From assembly GCA_026400105.1 (NCBI GenBank), contig JAPLPQ010000047.1:1-64000 (forward strand): a stretch of DNA of 64,000 nucleotides, in the 5' to 3' direction. The translations under genes were made by a program, and so were the position numbers. The notes below the pieces were generated by a model that saw only the letters and a program-made list of their open reading frames with translations, was not told where the DNA came from and searched no databases. Of the stretch, positions 1 through 10,896 are shown one piece after another; the stretch's first letter is position 1; the number at the start of each line of letters is the position of its first letter. This stretch comes from Burkholderiales bacterium (GTDB lineage Bacteria > Pseudomonadota > Gammaproteobacteria > Burkholderiales > Burkholderiaceae_C).

Positions 1-12
1 AGGACTTATCAA

Positions 13-119
13 TCGGCTGCGCAGCAGCCGCAAGGGCAGTGGACGCGGTGGGGCTGGCGGCCGATTTGCCGGCTGCGCAGCAGACGGATGAGGCCGACAG
101 CCCCACCGCGCCCACTGCC
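13..119. repeat. Inverted and direct repeats downstream of ntrC
   Basis: Bases 35-56 and 98-119 form a 22-bp inverted repeat with one mismatch, separated by 41 bases. A second motif, CGGCTGCGCAGCAG, appears at about 14-27 and again at about 70-83, and the first copy is itself a short hairpin (CGGCTGC/GCAGCCG on the minus strand). The block lies just after the ntrC stop codon on the minus strand. It could act as a transcription end or mRNA-stabilising structure, or be a REP-like element. There is no good T-run, so an intrinsic terminator is not shown. Confidence 0.55.
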
Positions 120-157
120 AAGCCAAGCCAACCAGCCCAGCCCAAAACACAAGAGGC

Positions 158-1729
<1,572 letters not shown>

Positions 1730-1746
1730 CCGTCCCCCTTCCGACT

Positions 1747-2838
1747 TCAAGGCAGGGGGATCAGCAGCTTGAAGTCGGTCCGTCCCGGCACGCTGTCACA
1801 CTCGATCAATCCCTGGTGCTGCTGCACGAAGGTCTGCGCCAGATTCAGGCCCAGACCGGAGCCGCCGTCCTTGCCCGACACCAGCGGGTAGAACAGACGG
1901 TCCTTGATCTCGTCGGGCACGCCGGGCCCGTTGTCGGTTACATGCAATTCCAATGCCAGCTTGTAGCGCTGCTTGCCGAAAGTGATCTGGCGCGCGATCC
2001 GGCTGCGCAGCACGATCTCGGCATCGCCGCGCTCGATGCGCTCGGACAGCGCGTGGGCGGCGTTGTGCACGATGTTGAGCAGGGCCTGGATCAGCTGCTC
2101 GCGGTCGCCACGGAACTCGGGAATCGAGGTGTCGTAGTCGCGCAGCACCTTGAGTCCGCGCGGGAACTCGGCCAGCACCAGCGAGCGCACCCGCTCGCAG
2201 ACCTCGTGGATGTTGACGTCGCTGACGACCCGGGCGCGCCGGTGCGGCGCCAGCAGGCGGTCGACCAGCAGCTGCAGCCGGTCAGCCTCGTGGATGATGA
2301 CCTGGGTGTACTCGACCAGCTCGCGCGAGTCGAGTTCCATCTGCAGCAGCTGGGCCGCGCCGCGGATGCCGCCGAGCGGGTTCTTGATCTCGTGCGCGAG
2401 GTTGCGGATCAGCTCCTTGTTGGCCTGCGCCTGCTCGACCAGCCGTTCCTCGCGCTCCATGCGGGCCTGCTGCTCGAGCGGCAGCAGCTCGACCAGGAAG
2501 CGGCCGCTCTCCTCCATCTGGCTCAGCAGCACATGGACATGCAGCAGCTCATGGCCCGGGCGCCGGATGCGGTCGTCATAGCGGATCAGCGCGTACTCGT
2601 TGCCGCCCGCGCTGGCCAGCGCGTTGCGCAGCAGTTCGGGCGACTCGAACCAGTCCCACAGCGGCAGGCCCGCGATGGCGCGGCGCGAGGTGCCCAGCAG
2701 GTCCTCGAGCGCGGCGTTGGACCACAGCACCACCCCGTCGGCATCGACGATGGCGACCAGGGTGGCGAGCAGATCGAGCGCCTGGTACTGCTGCCCGGAG
2801 GCCAGGCGGCGGGCCGGCTTGGTGTGAGCGGCGGTCAT
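1747..2838 (-). CDS. ntrB: NtrB nitrogen sensor histidine kinase
   Basis: Cytoplasmic histidine kinase/phosphatase of the nitrogen two-component system, expected to be controlled by PII protein. The 363 residues show a PAS domain at about 20-120, the H-box HEIKNPLGGIRGAAQLL near residue 150, and a C-terminal ATPase domain with the N-box (NIVHNAAHAL), DNGPGVP and GSGLGLNLA motifs. The ATG at 2838 overlaps the stop of the upstream DUF4124 gene by four bases (ATGA), so translation is probably coupled. Length is normal for NtrB. Confidence 0.95.
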   Translation of the reverse strand: MTAAHTKPARRLASGQQYQALDLLATLVAIVDADGVVLWSNAALEDLLGTSRRAIAGLPLWDWFESPELLRNALASAGGNEYALIRYDDRIRRPGHELLHVHVLLSQMEESGRFLVELLPLEQQARMEREERLVEQAQANKELIRNLAHEIKNPLGGIRGAAQLLQMELDSRELVEYTQVIIHEADRLQLLVDRLLAPHRRARVVSDVNIHEVCERVRSLVLAEFPRGLKVLRDYDTSIPEFRGDREQLIQALLNIVHNAAHALSERIERGDAEIVLRSRIARQITFGKQRYKLALELHVTDNGPGVPDEIKDRLFYPLVSGKDGGSGLGLNLAQTFVQQHQGLIECDSVPGRTDFKLLIPLP

Positions 2839-3377
2839 TTCTTGTCGGACGGCGGCGCCATGCGCGCCAGTTCACGCCGCAGCGCGGCGACATCGGCGTC
2901 GACCCGCGCCAGCTGCTCCTTGAGCGCGGCGCTGCGTTGCTGGTGCAGCGCCGGGTTGCGCAGCTCCTCGGGCCGCTTCTCGGGCTCGCCGCCCTGGTAT
3001 TCCTGGCGCAGCTCGGTCTGGCGCGCCTCGGCCTTGCGCAGTTCGGCCTCGAGGATGGCGCGGGCATCGGCGTCGCGCGCGCGCTGCTCGGCGCTCTCGA
3101 CCCGTTCGCCCTCGCTGCGCGCTGCCGGCGTGGCCGCTGCGCCCGGGCGTGGCGAATTGGCCGCCGCCCGGCTGCCGGCCTGGGGCTTGAGCCCTTCGAT
3201 CACGGTCAGGTTGCCGCCCTCGACCAGCTTGCAGCCGCGCGCCTTGGCGTCGCCGGGTTGATTGGTGTATTCGTTGCCGCAGCGCCAGATCTTGTCGGGC
3301 GCCGCCGTGGCAGGCAAAGCCAGCGCGGCCAGCAGGGCCAGCGCGATTCGGCGGTAGGAAATGTCCAGAATCTGCAT
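2835..3377 (-). CDS. Exported DUF4124-family protein
   Basis: A 180-residue protein with an N-terminal signal peptide (hydrophobic ALALLAALALPATA, likely cut after ATA at about residue 26). A DUF4124-like segment follows, beginning KIWRCGNEYTNQPGD, and then a long charged Glu/Arg/Ala-rich region (about 65-170) predicted to be coiled coil. The position between glnA and ntrB is common in betaproteobacteria. The role is unknown. Its stop overlaps the ntrB start, so it is co-expressed with the kinase, but it is separated from glnA by a terminator. Confidence 0.75.
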   Translation of the reverse strand: MQILDISYRRIALALLAALALPATAAPDKIWRCGNEYTNQPGDAKARGCKLVEGGNLTVIEGLKPQAGSRAAANSPRPGAAATPAARSEGERVESAEQRARDADARAILEAELRKAEARQTELRQEYQGGEPEKRPEELRNPALHQQRSAALKEQLARVDADVAALRRELARMAPPSDKK

Positions 3378-3477
3378 CGCTTCGTTCGGGGCGGATCAGC
3401 CCGCCCCGCCTCCTCGGCATCCAGTATCGCGTAATTCCTGCCGGTGGGCAGGCGATGTCGGTGGCTGGCGCGGCCTG

Positions 3478-3505
3478 AAAAAAAAGGGACGGCAAGCCGT
3501 CCCTT
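3478..3505 (-). terminator. Intrinsic terminator after glnA
   Basis: Read on the minus strand, the 10-bp arms AAGGGACGGC and GCCGTCCCTT are followed by a run of eight T (A-run 3478-3485 on the plus strand). It lies 21 bases after the glnA stop. It would separate most glnA transcription from the DUF4124-ntrBC genes, leaving read-through or a separate promoter to express them. Confidence 0.9.
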
Positions 3506-3526
3506 CTGGGGTCTGCAATCCGCGGA

Positions 3527-4942
3527 TTACAGGCTGAAGTACATGTCGTACTCGACCGGCGACACCTCGATGCGCGAGCGGGTGACTTCGGTCATCTTGA
3601 GGTCGATGTAGGCATCGATCCAGGAGTCGGTGAAGACGCCGCCCTTGGTCAGGAAGGCGCGGTCCTTGTCCAGGCACTCGAGCGCCTGGTCCAGGCTGTG
3701 GCAGACGGTCGGGACCAGCTTGTCCTCTTCCGGCGGCAGATGGTACAGATCCTTGGTGGCGGCTTCGCCCGGGTGGATCTTGTTCTCGATGCCGTCCAGA
3801 CCGGCCATCAGCAGCGCGGCGAAGCCCAGGTAGGGGTTCATCAGCGGATCGGGGAAGCGGGCTTCGACGCGGCGGGCCTTGTCGGAAGCGACGTTCGGAA
3901 TCCGGATCGAAGCCGAGCGGTTCTTGGCCGAGTAGGCCAGCTTGACCGGAGCTTCGAAATGCGGCACCAGGCGCTTGTACGAGTTGGTACCCGGGTTGGT
4001 GATCGCGTTCAGGGCACGGGCGTGCTTGATGATGCCGCCGATGTAGTACAGGGCGGTGTCGGACAGGCCGGCGTAGCCGTTGCCGGCGAACAGGTTCTTG
4101 CCGTCCTTCCAGATCGACTGGTGGACGTGCATGCCGGAGCCGTTGTCGCCAGCGTAGGGCTTGGGCATGAAGGTGGCGGTCTTGCCGTAGGCATTGGCCA
4201 CGTTCTGGATCACGTACTTCTGCATCAGGGTCCAGTCGGCGCGCTCGACCAGGGTCGAGAACTTGGTGCCGATTTCGCACTGACCAGCGCCAGCCACTTC
4301 GTGGTGGTGGACTTCGACCGGCACGCCGACGGCTTCCAGGATCTGGACCATCTCGTTGCGCATGTCGATCGTGCTGTCGATCGGAGCGACCGGGAAGTAG
4401 CCGCCCTTGACGCGGTTGCGGTGGCCACGGTTGCCGCCTTCGAGCTTGGTGCCGCTGTTCCACGGCGCTTCGTAGTCGTCGATCGCGTAGAAGGTGTTGT
4501 TCGGCTCGGTGCTCCAACGCACTTCGTCGAACAGGAAGAACTCGGGTTCCGGACCGAAGAAGGCGGTGTCGCCCAGGCCGGAAGCCTTCAGGTAGGTCTC
4601 GGCGCGCTTGGCGATCGAACGCGGGTCGCGCTCGTAGGCCTTGCCGTCGGTCGGCTCGATCACGTCACAGACCAGCACCAGGGTGGTTTCTTCGACGAAG
4701 GGGTCGATGAAGGCGGTGCTGGCGTCCGGAGCCATCAGCATGTCGGACGCTTCGATGCCCTTCCAGCCCGCGATCGAGGAGCCGTCGAAGGCCTGGCCTT
4801 CTTCCATCTTCTCTTCATCGAACTGGGAAATGGGCACGGTGATGTGCTGCCACTTGCCACGGGTGTCGGTAAAGCGGAAATCGACGAACTTGACGTCGTT
4901 GTCCTTCACCATTTGCATCACGTCTGCGACGGTCTTGGCCAT
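3527..4942 (-). CDS. glnA: Glutamine synthetase type I
   Basis: Makes glutamine from glutamate, ammonia and ATP in the cytoplasm. At 471 residues it has the usual length of GSI. It carries the N-terminal beta-grasp domain ([15 protein letters not shown]), the catalytic FDGSSIAGW and the metal-binding [10 protein letters not shown]. Further motifs are the HVHQSIW-type active-site stretch (GMHVHQS), the [12 protein letters not shown] loop and the adenylylation-type segment near NRSASIRIP. The ATG at 4942 has AGGAG eight bases upstream. The longer open frame up to 5047 lacks homology. A sigma-54 promoter at 4997-5012 and an NtrC site at 5150-5166 show nitrogen control. Confidence 0.98.
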   Translation of the reverse strand: MAKTVADVMQMVKDNDVKFVDFRFTDTRGKWQHITVPISQFDEEKMEEGQAFDGSSIAGWKGIEASDMLMAPDASTAFIDPFVEETTLVLVCDVIEPTDGKAYERDPRSIAKRAETYLKASGLGDTAFFGPEPEFFLFDEVRWSTEPNNTFYAIDDYEAPWNSGTKLEGGNRGHRNRVKGGYFPVAPIDSTIDMRNEMVQILEAVGVPVEVHHHEVAGAGQCEIGTKFSTLVERADWTLMQKYVIQNVANAYGKTATFMPKPYAGDNGSGMHVHQSIWKDGKNLFAGNGYAGLSDTALYYIGGIIKHARALNAITNPGTNSYKRLVPHFEAPVKLAYSAKNRSASIRIPNVASDKARRVEARFPDPLMNPYLGFAALLMAGLDGIENKIHPGEAATKDLYHLPPEEDKLVPTVCHSLDQALECLDKDRAFLTKGGVFTDSWIDAYIDLKMTEVTRSRIEVSPVEYDMYFSL

Positions 4943-4996
4943 CAGAAAACTCCTGGTCTGGAAAAAAAGGGATGAAACTGTGTTGTCTTGTCTGGA

Positions 4997-5012
4997 AGCA
5001 GAAACCGTGCCA
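4997..5012 (-). promoter_or_regulatory. Sigma-54 (-24/-12) promoter of glnA
   Basis: On the minus strand the bases are TGGCACG-GTTT-CTGCT, against the consensus TGGCACG-N4-TTGCW. The invariant GG and GC are ten bases apart, as required. Transcription should start near 4986, giving a leader of about 45 bases before the ATG at 4942. Together with the upstream NtrC site this is the standard arrangement for glnA in proteobacteria. Confidence 0.9.
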
Positions 5013-5139
5013 CCCCGAATGCAGAGCCTTGCGGGATGCAGCAACACAAGCCAGCGACAGCCGCTATTGTGCCTCTTCGCCGGGGCTGTGACACCAGGGC
5101 GTCATGTCGGGCCAGAGCTTCGTCAGATTCACCAAATAA

Positions 5140-5166
5140 GTGCATTAAATGCACATTATTGGTGCA
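5140..5166. promoter_or_regulatory. NtrC binding site(s) upstream of glnA
   Basis: Bases 5150-5166 read TGCACATTATTGGTGCA, very close to the enterobacterial NtrC consensus TGCACTATATTGGTGCA. Overlapping it at 5140-5154 is a perfect 15-base palindrome GTGCATTAAATGCAC, which could be a second, weaker site on the same helix region. The main site is centred about 170 bases upstream of the predicted start of transcription, a normal enhancer distance. Confidence 0.85.
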
Positions 5167-5167
5167 A

Positions 5168-6001
5168 TCAATCACGCACCAATTCGGGGCCCAACGGGGC
5201 ATCGGTGGCGCGCAGGCCGGCCAGCAAGTCGGCATAAGCGGCTTCGGCCGCGGCGACCGGGCCCTTGACGCCGAGCTCGACATGGCGCCCCCATTCCGCG
5301 TGATCGACGCTGGGCAGGCTGAAGACCTTGACTGCGGGGTGGGCGGCCTCGATCTGCTCCATCAGCGGCGTCAGCGCCGCCTCGATCGCACCGAACACGA
5401 TCACCGATTGCTCGCGCCGCTGCTGGCGCGCGAACAGATGGGTGTAGCGCTGCTCGAGCACCGCTTCGATCATCGGCCAGGCCATGACCGGAAAACCCGG
5501 CACGAAATGAACCGCGCCCTGCCCCAAGCCGGTGCAGCTGAAACCCGGGATCTTGTTGTAGGGGTTGGCGATGATGGTCGCGCCGCGCGGAAACACCCCC
5601 ATATTGAGCCGGTGCAGGTTGTCGCTGCGCCCGGGCTCCCAGGTCTTGCCCTGTTCGCGCGCGACATCGCGCATCCGCTCCTCGATCAGGGCCTTGGCCT
5701 CGGGGTGCAGTTCGAGCTCGACGCCGAGCGCCGCGGCGGCGCATTGCCGGGTGTGGTCGTCAGGCGTGGCGCCGATGCCGCCGCAGCTGAACACGATGTC
5801 GCCGCTGGCGAAGGCGTCGCGCAGCGCGGCCTGCAGGCGCGGGCGATCATCGCCGACATAGCGCACCCAGGACAGGCTCAAGCCGCGCTCGGCCAGCAGC
5901 TCGATCACCTTGGGCATATGCTTGTCGGCGCGCTTGCCGGACAGGATCTCGTCACCGACGATGACGAGACCGAAGGCGGGGGCGGGAAGGTCGTGGGGCA
6001 T
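5168..6001 (-). CDS. CinA-like molybdopterin-binding domain protein
   Basis: A 277-residue protein starting with the MoCF/CinA N-terminal fold: LVIVGDEILSGKRAD at about 10-25 and the nucleotide-binding CGGIGATPDDHT at about 75-88. The C-terminal nicotinamide-nucleotide amidase domain of full CinA is absent, so this is the short competence/damage-inducible-protein-A-like form (as in E. coli YfaY). Substrate and role are uncertain. The ATG at 6001 follows the EI24 gene stop by nine bases, suggesting co-transcription. Confidence 0.85.
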   Translation of the reverse strand: MPHDLPAPAFGLVIVGDEILSGKRADKHMPKVIELLAERGLSLSWVRYVGDDRPRLQAALRDAFASGDIVFSCGGIGATPDDHTRQCAAAALGVELELHPEAKALIEERMRDVAREQGKTWEPGRSDNLHRLNMGVFPRGATIIANPYNKIPGFSCTGLGQGAVHFVPGFPVMAWPMIEAVLEQRYTHLFARQQRREQSVIVFGAIEAALTPLMEQIEAAHPAVKVFSLPSVDHAEWGRHVELGVKGPVAAAEAAYADLLAGLRATDAPLGPELVRD

Positions 6002-6010
6002 ATGGCAGAC

Positions 6011-6832
6011 CTATTCGATGACAGGGGAAGTGACGGTGGACTGGGCACGCAGCCGCGCCAGCGCAGCCAGCAGGTAATGCGCGAACCAGAGCGAGGAGAA
6101 GGCGAACACCAGCGCGTAGACCCAGACCGCCAGCGGCACCAGCAGCGGCGCCATCGCGATTAACATGGCGCCCGAGGCCCACAGCAGGCTGGGTGCGGCG
6201 CCCAGCAGGCCGCAGATCAGCCCCATCAGCCACAGGCTGGAGCGGTGCTGCGCCAGCAGCTTGACGCGCTCCTGCGGGTCGGCATGGTCGGCCAGCGCGT
6301 CGAAGGCGAAGACACGGTAGCTCAGCCAGCCCCAGACCAGCGGCGGCAGCAGCAAGGCCAGCGGCGGCAGCAGCCACAGCGGCAGGCTGGCCAGCAGCGC
6401 CAGCAGCGCCAGCAGGGTCGAGCCGAGCGACCAGGCCAGGCTGTCGAGGAAGCCCGCGCCACGCTTTTGCTCGAGGTGGGCGAAGCGCCGCTGCGCGACC
6501 AGCTTGACCATGGCCGGCGTCATGAACAGCCCGACCAACAGCAGCGCCAGCAGCACGAGCAAGGGCGTGATCAGCACCAGCACCAGCAGCGGCAGGAACA
6601 CGCTGCCGAGCTGCGCCAGGCCGCTGTGCTCGAGCCAGGCATGCAGCGGCGCAAGCAAGGCCCAGCTTTCGAGCCAGGCGCCGAGTTCGGCCTGCGCCGG
6701 ATACCAGAGGTAGTAGCCGAGCGCGAACACGCCAGCCGCCATCAGCAGCACCGGCAGCAGCGACAGCAGCACCACGCGCGGGTGCAGGCAATAAGCCAGC
6801 GCGCGCCAGCAGGAGTCCAGCAGCAGGCTCAT
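6011..6832 (-). CDS. EI24/CysZ-like membrane protein
   Basis: An inner-membrane protein of about 273 residues from the ATG at 6832, with several long Leu/Ala/Val-rich membrane segments. They fall at roughly 20-45, 75-105, 145-185 and 210-260, separated by short charged loops. The pattern and length fit the EI24 domain family, which includes the sulfate transporter CysZ; the function here is not known. The open frame extends upstream to 6880, but homology-like sequence begins with MSLLLDSCWRAL. It follows rsuA by 55 bases. Confidence 0.8.
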   Translation of the reverse strand: MSLLLDSCWRALAYCLHPRVVLLSLLPVLLMAAGVFALGYYLWYPAQAELGAWLESWALLAPLHAWLEHSGLAQLGSVFLPLLVLVLITPLLVLLALLLVGLFMTPAMVKLVAQRRFAHLEQKRGAGFLDSLAWSLGSTLLALLALLASLPLWLLPPLALLLPPLVWGWLSYRVFAFDALADHADPQERVKLLAQHRSSLWLMGLICGLLGAAPSLLWASGAMLIAMAPLLVPLAVWVYALVFAFSSLWFAHYLLAALARLRAQSTVTSPVIE

Positions 6833-6887
6833 GCCTGGACCTGGAGCGAGAATCGGAACGGGAGTCTGACGGCCGGGCAACGCATCT

Positions 6888-7616
6888 TCAGCGCCCGAGC
6901 AGGCCGTCGACCTCGGCCCGGGTCAGCCAGCGCCATTCGCCCGGCGCCAGGTCGGCCGGCAGGTCGATCGCGCCGATGCGGCTGCGGTGCAGCGCCTCGA
7001 CCCGGTTGCTGACGGCGGCGACCATGCGCTTGACCTGGTGGTACTTGCCCTCGGTCAGGGTCAGCTCCAGGGTATGTTCGTCGAGCGCGCGGCAGGCCGA
7101 GGCCTTGACCGGCTTGGGATCGTCCTCGAGCACGACGCCGGCCAGCAGCTTGTCGACCATCTGCTGGGTCACCGGATGCTTGCAGGTCGCGAGGTAGACC
7201 TTGGGCACATGGTGGCGCGGCGAGGACAGGCGGTGGATGAACTTGCCGTCGTCGGACAGCAGCAGCATGCCGGTGGTGTCCTGGTCCAGCCGTCCCACCG
7301 CCTGCACCCCGCTGGCCGCACCCGAAGGCCGCGAACGCAGCGGCGCCGGCAGCAAGGTGTAGATGCTGGGCCAGGCGCCGGGCTTTTGCGAGCATTCATG
7401 CCCGGTCGGCTTGTGCAGCATCAGGTAGGCATGCTCGTGGTAGGCCCAGGCCTTGCCCTGGATCGTGAACTCGAGGCCCTCGGGCTCGAAATCGGCGGTC
7501 GCGTCGGTGCAAAGCTGGGCCGGATTGCCGACCGCGACATGGCCTTGCTGGATCAGGCCGCAGCAGACGCGTCGCGTGCCAAAGCCCTGGGAATAGAGGA
7601 TTTCTTGCAGTTGCAT
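6888..7616 (-). CDS. rsuA: RsuA-family 16S rRNA pseudouridine synthase
   Basis: Converts a uridine in 16S rRNA (U516 in E. coli) to pseudouridine. The 242 residues show an S4-like RNA-binding start and the catalytic GRLDQDTTGMLLL motif (Asp is the nucleophile) near residue 108. The EGKYHQVKRM motif near 195 is typical of RsuA/RluB/E/F. It starts at an ATG nine bases after the hemY stop, so it is probably the tail of the hem transcript. RsuA is the best fit among the sub-families, by length and lack of a long N-terminal extension. Confidence 0.9.
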   Translation of the reverse strand: MQLQEILYSQGFGTRRVCCGLIQQGHVAVGNPAQLCTDATADFEPEGLEFTIQGKAWAYHEHAYLMLHKPTGHECSQKPGAWPSIYTLLPAPLRSRPSGAASGVQAVGRLDQDTTGMLLLSDDGKFIHRLSSPRHHVPKVYLATCKHPVTQQMVDKLLAGVVLEDDPKPVKASACRALDEHTLELTLTEGKYHQVKRMVAAVSNRVEALHRSRIGAIDLPADLAPGEWRWLTRAEVDGLLGR

Positions 7617-7625
7617 AGGGAGTGA

Positions 7626-8903
7626 TTAGATCAGAGCCGCTTTTTTCCAGGCCGCCTGGGCCGCTTCGGCATCGCCGCGCTCCTCGGCCAGCTGGGCCAG
7701 GCTGCGCCAGCAGCGGCGGGCCAGCTCGGGATCGGTCAGCTGCGAACTGGCCTGACCGAGCAGGGTCGCGGCCTTGCCCCAGAGCTGGCGCTGCAGATAG
7801 GCCTGACCGGCCAGGTATTGCAAGCCGGCATCGGCGGGCTGGCGTTGCTGGGCCTGCTCGATCTGGGCCAGCCAGTCGCTGCCGAGCCGGGGCAGTTCGG
7901 CCTCGAGGCGCAGCAGCCAGCGGCGGCGCAGGTCGGCATCCAGGCTGGCATAGCGGCTCCAGCCCAGCTGCAGGCTCTCCTCGAGCCAGCGCCGGGCGCC
8001 CGGCAGCGCATCGGCGGCGGCACCGCCCTCGCCCAAGCGGTCCCATTGCTCGAGCGCGGCCAGCGCCAGCTCGGGCATGGCGCGCTCGGCGGGCTCGAGC
8101 GCGCGCCAGGCTTGCAGCAGGGTCGCCGGATCGCGCGCGGCACGCAGGGTGTCGAGCACCAGGCCGCGCAGCAGACTGGCCGAGGCCTGGGCGCTGTAGG
8201 CCCGGTGCTTGGCCAGCAGCCGCACCAGTTCGATCGCAGCCGCGTGGTCCCGCTGCAGCCGGGCCAGGCGCAGGCGCAGGCGCAAGGCGTGGATGCGGCG
8301 TCCGGCACCCTGGGGCAGATCAGCCAGCCAGTGCGCGGCAGTGGCCGCATCCTGCTGCTCGAGCGCCCAGGCCGCCGCGCGCAGCGACAGCCCGGCACGC
8401 GCCTCGCTGCCCCAGCTGACGGTAGGACCCGCCAGCGCAGCGGCCAGGGCGCGGTCGCGCGCCTCGGTATTGCCGAGTTCATGCGCGCTCTCGGCCTGCA
8501 GCAGCTGGGCCAGCAGCTGGGCCTGCTCGCGGCCCGGAAAATGATGCTCGCCGAGCTGCTCGAGCTGGGCCAGCGCCAGGCGCGCGGCCGACTGCGCGCG
8601 GACATAGCGGCCGGCGTAATGCTGGGCCAGCGCGTCGAGCACCGAGGTCAGCGCGGTGCGCTCGAGCTGGAGCACGCGCCAGCGCTGCGCCTGCTGCGGC
8701 AAGCTGCGCAGCAGCGCCAGCGCGCGCAAGGCGACATGCAACAGCAGGAACAGCAGCAGCAGGCCGAACAAGGCCAGGTTGAACGACAGATCGATCCGGT
8801 AGGGCTGCCAGAACAGCGTCAGGTTCGCATCGTTGGAACCGACCAGCAAGGCCAGCGCGATTGCAGCCGCGGCCAGGCCCAGGAAGCCAAATACCCCTTT
8901 CAT
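7626..8903 (-). CDS. hemY: HemY-like inner-membrane TPR protein
   Basis: Proteobacterial HemY (not the Bacillus oxidase) is a membrane-anchored repeat protein encoded with the porphyrin genes and of unclear biochemical role. The 425 residues begin with two hydrophobic segments (about 5-22 and 40-63), typical of the HemY_N domain. A long Ala/Leu/Gln-rich helical TPR-type region follows. It lies 11 bases downstream of hemX in the conserved order hemC-D-X-Y. Confidence 0.9.
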   Translation of the reverse strand: MKGVFGFLGLAAAAIALALLVGSNDANLTLFWQPYRIDLSFNLALFGLLLLFLLLHVALRALALLRSLPQQAQRWRVLQLERTALTSVLDALAQHYAGRYVRAQSAARLALAQLEQLGEHHFPGREQAQLLAQLLQAESAHELGNTEARDRALAAALAGPTVSWGSEARAGLSLRAAAWALEQQDAATAAHWLADLPQGAGRRIHALRLRLRLARLQRDHAAAIELVRLLAKHRAYSAQASASLLRGLVLDTLRAARDPATLLQAWRALEPAERAMPELALAALEQWDRLGEGGAAADALPGARRWLEESLQLGWSRYASLDADLRRRWLLRLEAELPRLGSDWLAQIEQAQQRQPADAGLQYLAGQAYLQRQLWGKAATLLGQASSQLTDPELARRCWRSLAQLAEERGDAEAAQAAWKKAALI

Positions 8904-8914
8904 GTCGGCTCCCT

Positions 8915-10069
8915 TCAGCGACCGCCGGCCGCAGCGGCCAGCGCCGCCAGCGCGTCGTCGGGATCGGGCAGCTGGTTCAGGCGCAGGTCGCGCTGCAGGC
9001 CTTGCAGGGTCTCGAGCGCGAGCTGGGTCGGCTTGGCCTGGCCATCGAAGTAGCGCTGCAGCGTGGCCTCGACCGCGCGCAGGTCGGCACCGGCCGTGCC
9101 AAGCTGGCGCGCGAGCAAGGCCAGCCGCGCATTGAGCAGCTTGAGCTTGGTGTTCTCGCGCAGGAAGAATTCCTGGTCGGGCGCCAGCAGCATGGCCTCG
9201 GGCCGGTCAACCCGGTGCACCCGCACCAGTTCGCTGCCGCGCGCGCTCAGGTTGGCCCAGGCCCGGGCCGACCAGTCGAACCACCAGGACTGCAGCCGCT
9301 GCCAGGCCGTTGCCCCCTCGGCGGGAGCCGCCGGCGGCGCAGGCGCGACCGGTTCGTCCTTGACTGCGACCGCCGGCGCCTCGGGTCCATCAGGCTGCGC
9401 CGGCGCGACCGCATTGAGCAGCGGCAGCTCGTCGATCTGGCGAATCAGTTCATCGAGCCGCCCGGCCAGGGCCGGCAGGTCGACCAGGGCCGCGGCCCGG
9501 ATGCGCTCGATATCGCGTGCGATCGCGCGCTGGACCGGGTTGAGCCGGGGTTGGGCCGCGCGCGCGATGCGCTGGTCGGCCGACTGCAGCGCCGAGATCA
9601 GCGGCTGCACGCTGCCGGTCAGCTGGGCCTGCTGCTGGGCCAGCCGCAGCGTGGATTCGAGATCCTGCACCAGGCTGTCGTCGCGGGTGCGCGACACCGT
9701 CAGCATCAGCTCGTCGAGCTGGCTGCGCTGCAGGCTGACCTCGGACAGGCGGACCTCGGCCACGCCGAGCCGCACCTGCAGGTCCTGCACCAGGGACTCG
9801 GCGCGGGCGGACTGCTCGCGCGCCTCGGCCACGATCGTGCCGGTGTCCGAGCTGCGACGCGCGAGCTCCTTGCGCACCGCCTGCAACTGCAGCCAGAGCG
9901 TGGCGCTGGCGCCCGCGGCCAGCAGGGCCAGGCCGAGCGCGAGCTTCGGGATCAGGCCACTGCTCGAGGCGGGCGGCAAGGCCGGCTGCACCGGCAACGC
10001 CACGGGCGGTACGGGCGGCACCGGTGGCACTGAGGCATTGGAGATGGGGGGTAAATCTGGGTCTGCCAT
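8915..10069 (-). CDS. hemX: HemX-like membrane protein
   Basis: A 384-residue protein from the ATG at 10069, two bases after the hemD stop. It has a Pro/Val-rich cytoplasmic start, one membrane segment (ALGLALLAAGASATLWLQL, about 40-60), and then a long helical, coiled-coil-prone region. This is the layout of HemX, often annotated as uroporphyrin-III C-methyltransferase although the catalytic domain of such enzymes is not visible here. The function is unproven; the position in the hem operon supports the name. The open frame continues to 10378 but that part overlaps hemD. Confidence 0.85.
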   Translation of the reverse strand: MADPDLPPISNASVPPVPPVPPVALPVQPALPPASSSGLIPKLALGLALLAAGASATLWLQLQAVRKELARRSSDTGTIVAEAREQSARAESLVQDLQVRLGVAEVRLSEVSLQRSQLDELMLTVSRTRDDSLVQDLESTLRLAQQQAQLTGSVQPLISALQSADQRIARAAQPRLNPVQRAIARDIERIRAAALVDLPALAGRLDELIRQIDELPLLNAVAPAQPDGPEAPAVAVKDEPVAPAPPAAPAEGATAWQRLQSWWFDWSARAWANLSARGSELVRVHRVDRPEAMLLAPDQEFFLRENTKLKLLNARLALLARQLGTAGADLRAVEATLQRYFDGQAKPTQLALETLQGLQRDLRLNQLPDPDDALAALAAAAGGR

Positions 10070-10071
10070 GG

Positions 10072-10896
10072 TCACGCCATCGATTCTAGGTGGAGCAGCA
10101 TGTCGTCGAGCGCCGGTCGGCTGGTCTGCACCAGGCCGAATCCCAGGCGGGCGGCGGCCTGCGCAATGCGGGGATGGGTGGCCAGCGCGCGCGCGCGCGC
10201 CCAGTCCGCGCCCGGGAGCAGCGCGGACAGATGGTCCAGCGCCTCGGAACTGCTGAGCAGCCAGACCGTGCCGTCCTGGCTGGCAGCCTGGGCCAGCTGG
10301 CGCTGCGACGCGCTCCAGGCCGGCGCGCGGCGCCGATAGGCCACGCACCAGTCGATGCGGCCGCCCTGCTCGCGGCACTGGCTGGCGAGCCAGTCGCGGC
10401 CGTTGCCGGCCGGGCTGGCAGCGGCGCCGTCACTCTGGCCGCGCACGATCAGCAGCCGGTGGCCGGGACCGACCTGGGGACCGATCGCCTGCCAGAGCGA
10501 TTCGGAGTCGAATTGCTCGGCGCCGGCATCGGGCTGGTCGATCCGCTGTTGCGGCACGCCGGCGGCCAGCAGCGCGCGCGCGGTCGCGGGCCCTGGCGCC
10601 CAGCAGCGCGGCCAGGCGCCCGGCTGCGCTGCGGCTTCAGCTTCAGCGGCGTCGGCGCGCTGGCCAGTCTCGGTCCAGGGCCGGTCGGCAAAGAACTGTT
10701 CGACCGCCGCCGCGCTGACGAACATCAGGGCGTCGTAGTCGCCCAGGCGCGCGCGCGCCTGGCGCAGCGGCTGCGGGTCGGCGGCGGGAGCGATCTCGAT
10801 CAGGGGCAGCGCCTCGGCCTGCCAGCCCTGGCGCTGCAAGGCCGACACCCAGCGCTGGGCCTCGCCGGCCGGCCGGGTGACCAGCGCGCGTTTCAT
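10072..10896 (-). CDS. hemD: Uroporphyrinogen-III synthase
   Basis: Cyclises and inverts ring D of hydroxymethylbilane to give uroporphyrinogen III in haem synthesis. The 274 residues start [12 protein letters not shown] and continue with LPLIEIAPA and the [12 protein letters not shown] segment. These match the HemD two-domain Rossmann-like fold, a family of low sequence conservation. The ATG at 10896 overlaps the hemC stop by four bases, and the order hemC-hemD confirms the call. Confidence 0.93.
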   Translation of the reverse strand: MKRALVTRPAGEAQRWVSALQRQGWQAEALPLIEIAPAADPQPLRQARARLGDYDALMFVSAAAVEQFFADRPWTETGQRADAAEAEAAAQPGAWPRCWAPGPATARALLAAGVPQQRIDQPDAGAEQFDSESLWQAIGPQVGPGHRLLIVRGQSDGAAASPAGNGRDWLASQCREQGGRIDWCVAYRRRAPAWSASQRQLAQAASQDGTVWLLSSSEALDHLSALLPGADWARARALATHPRIAQAAARLGFGLVQTSRPALDDMLLHLESMA

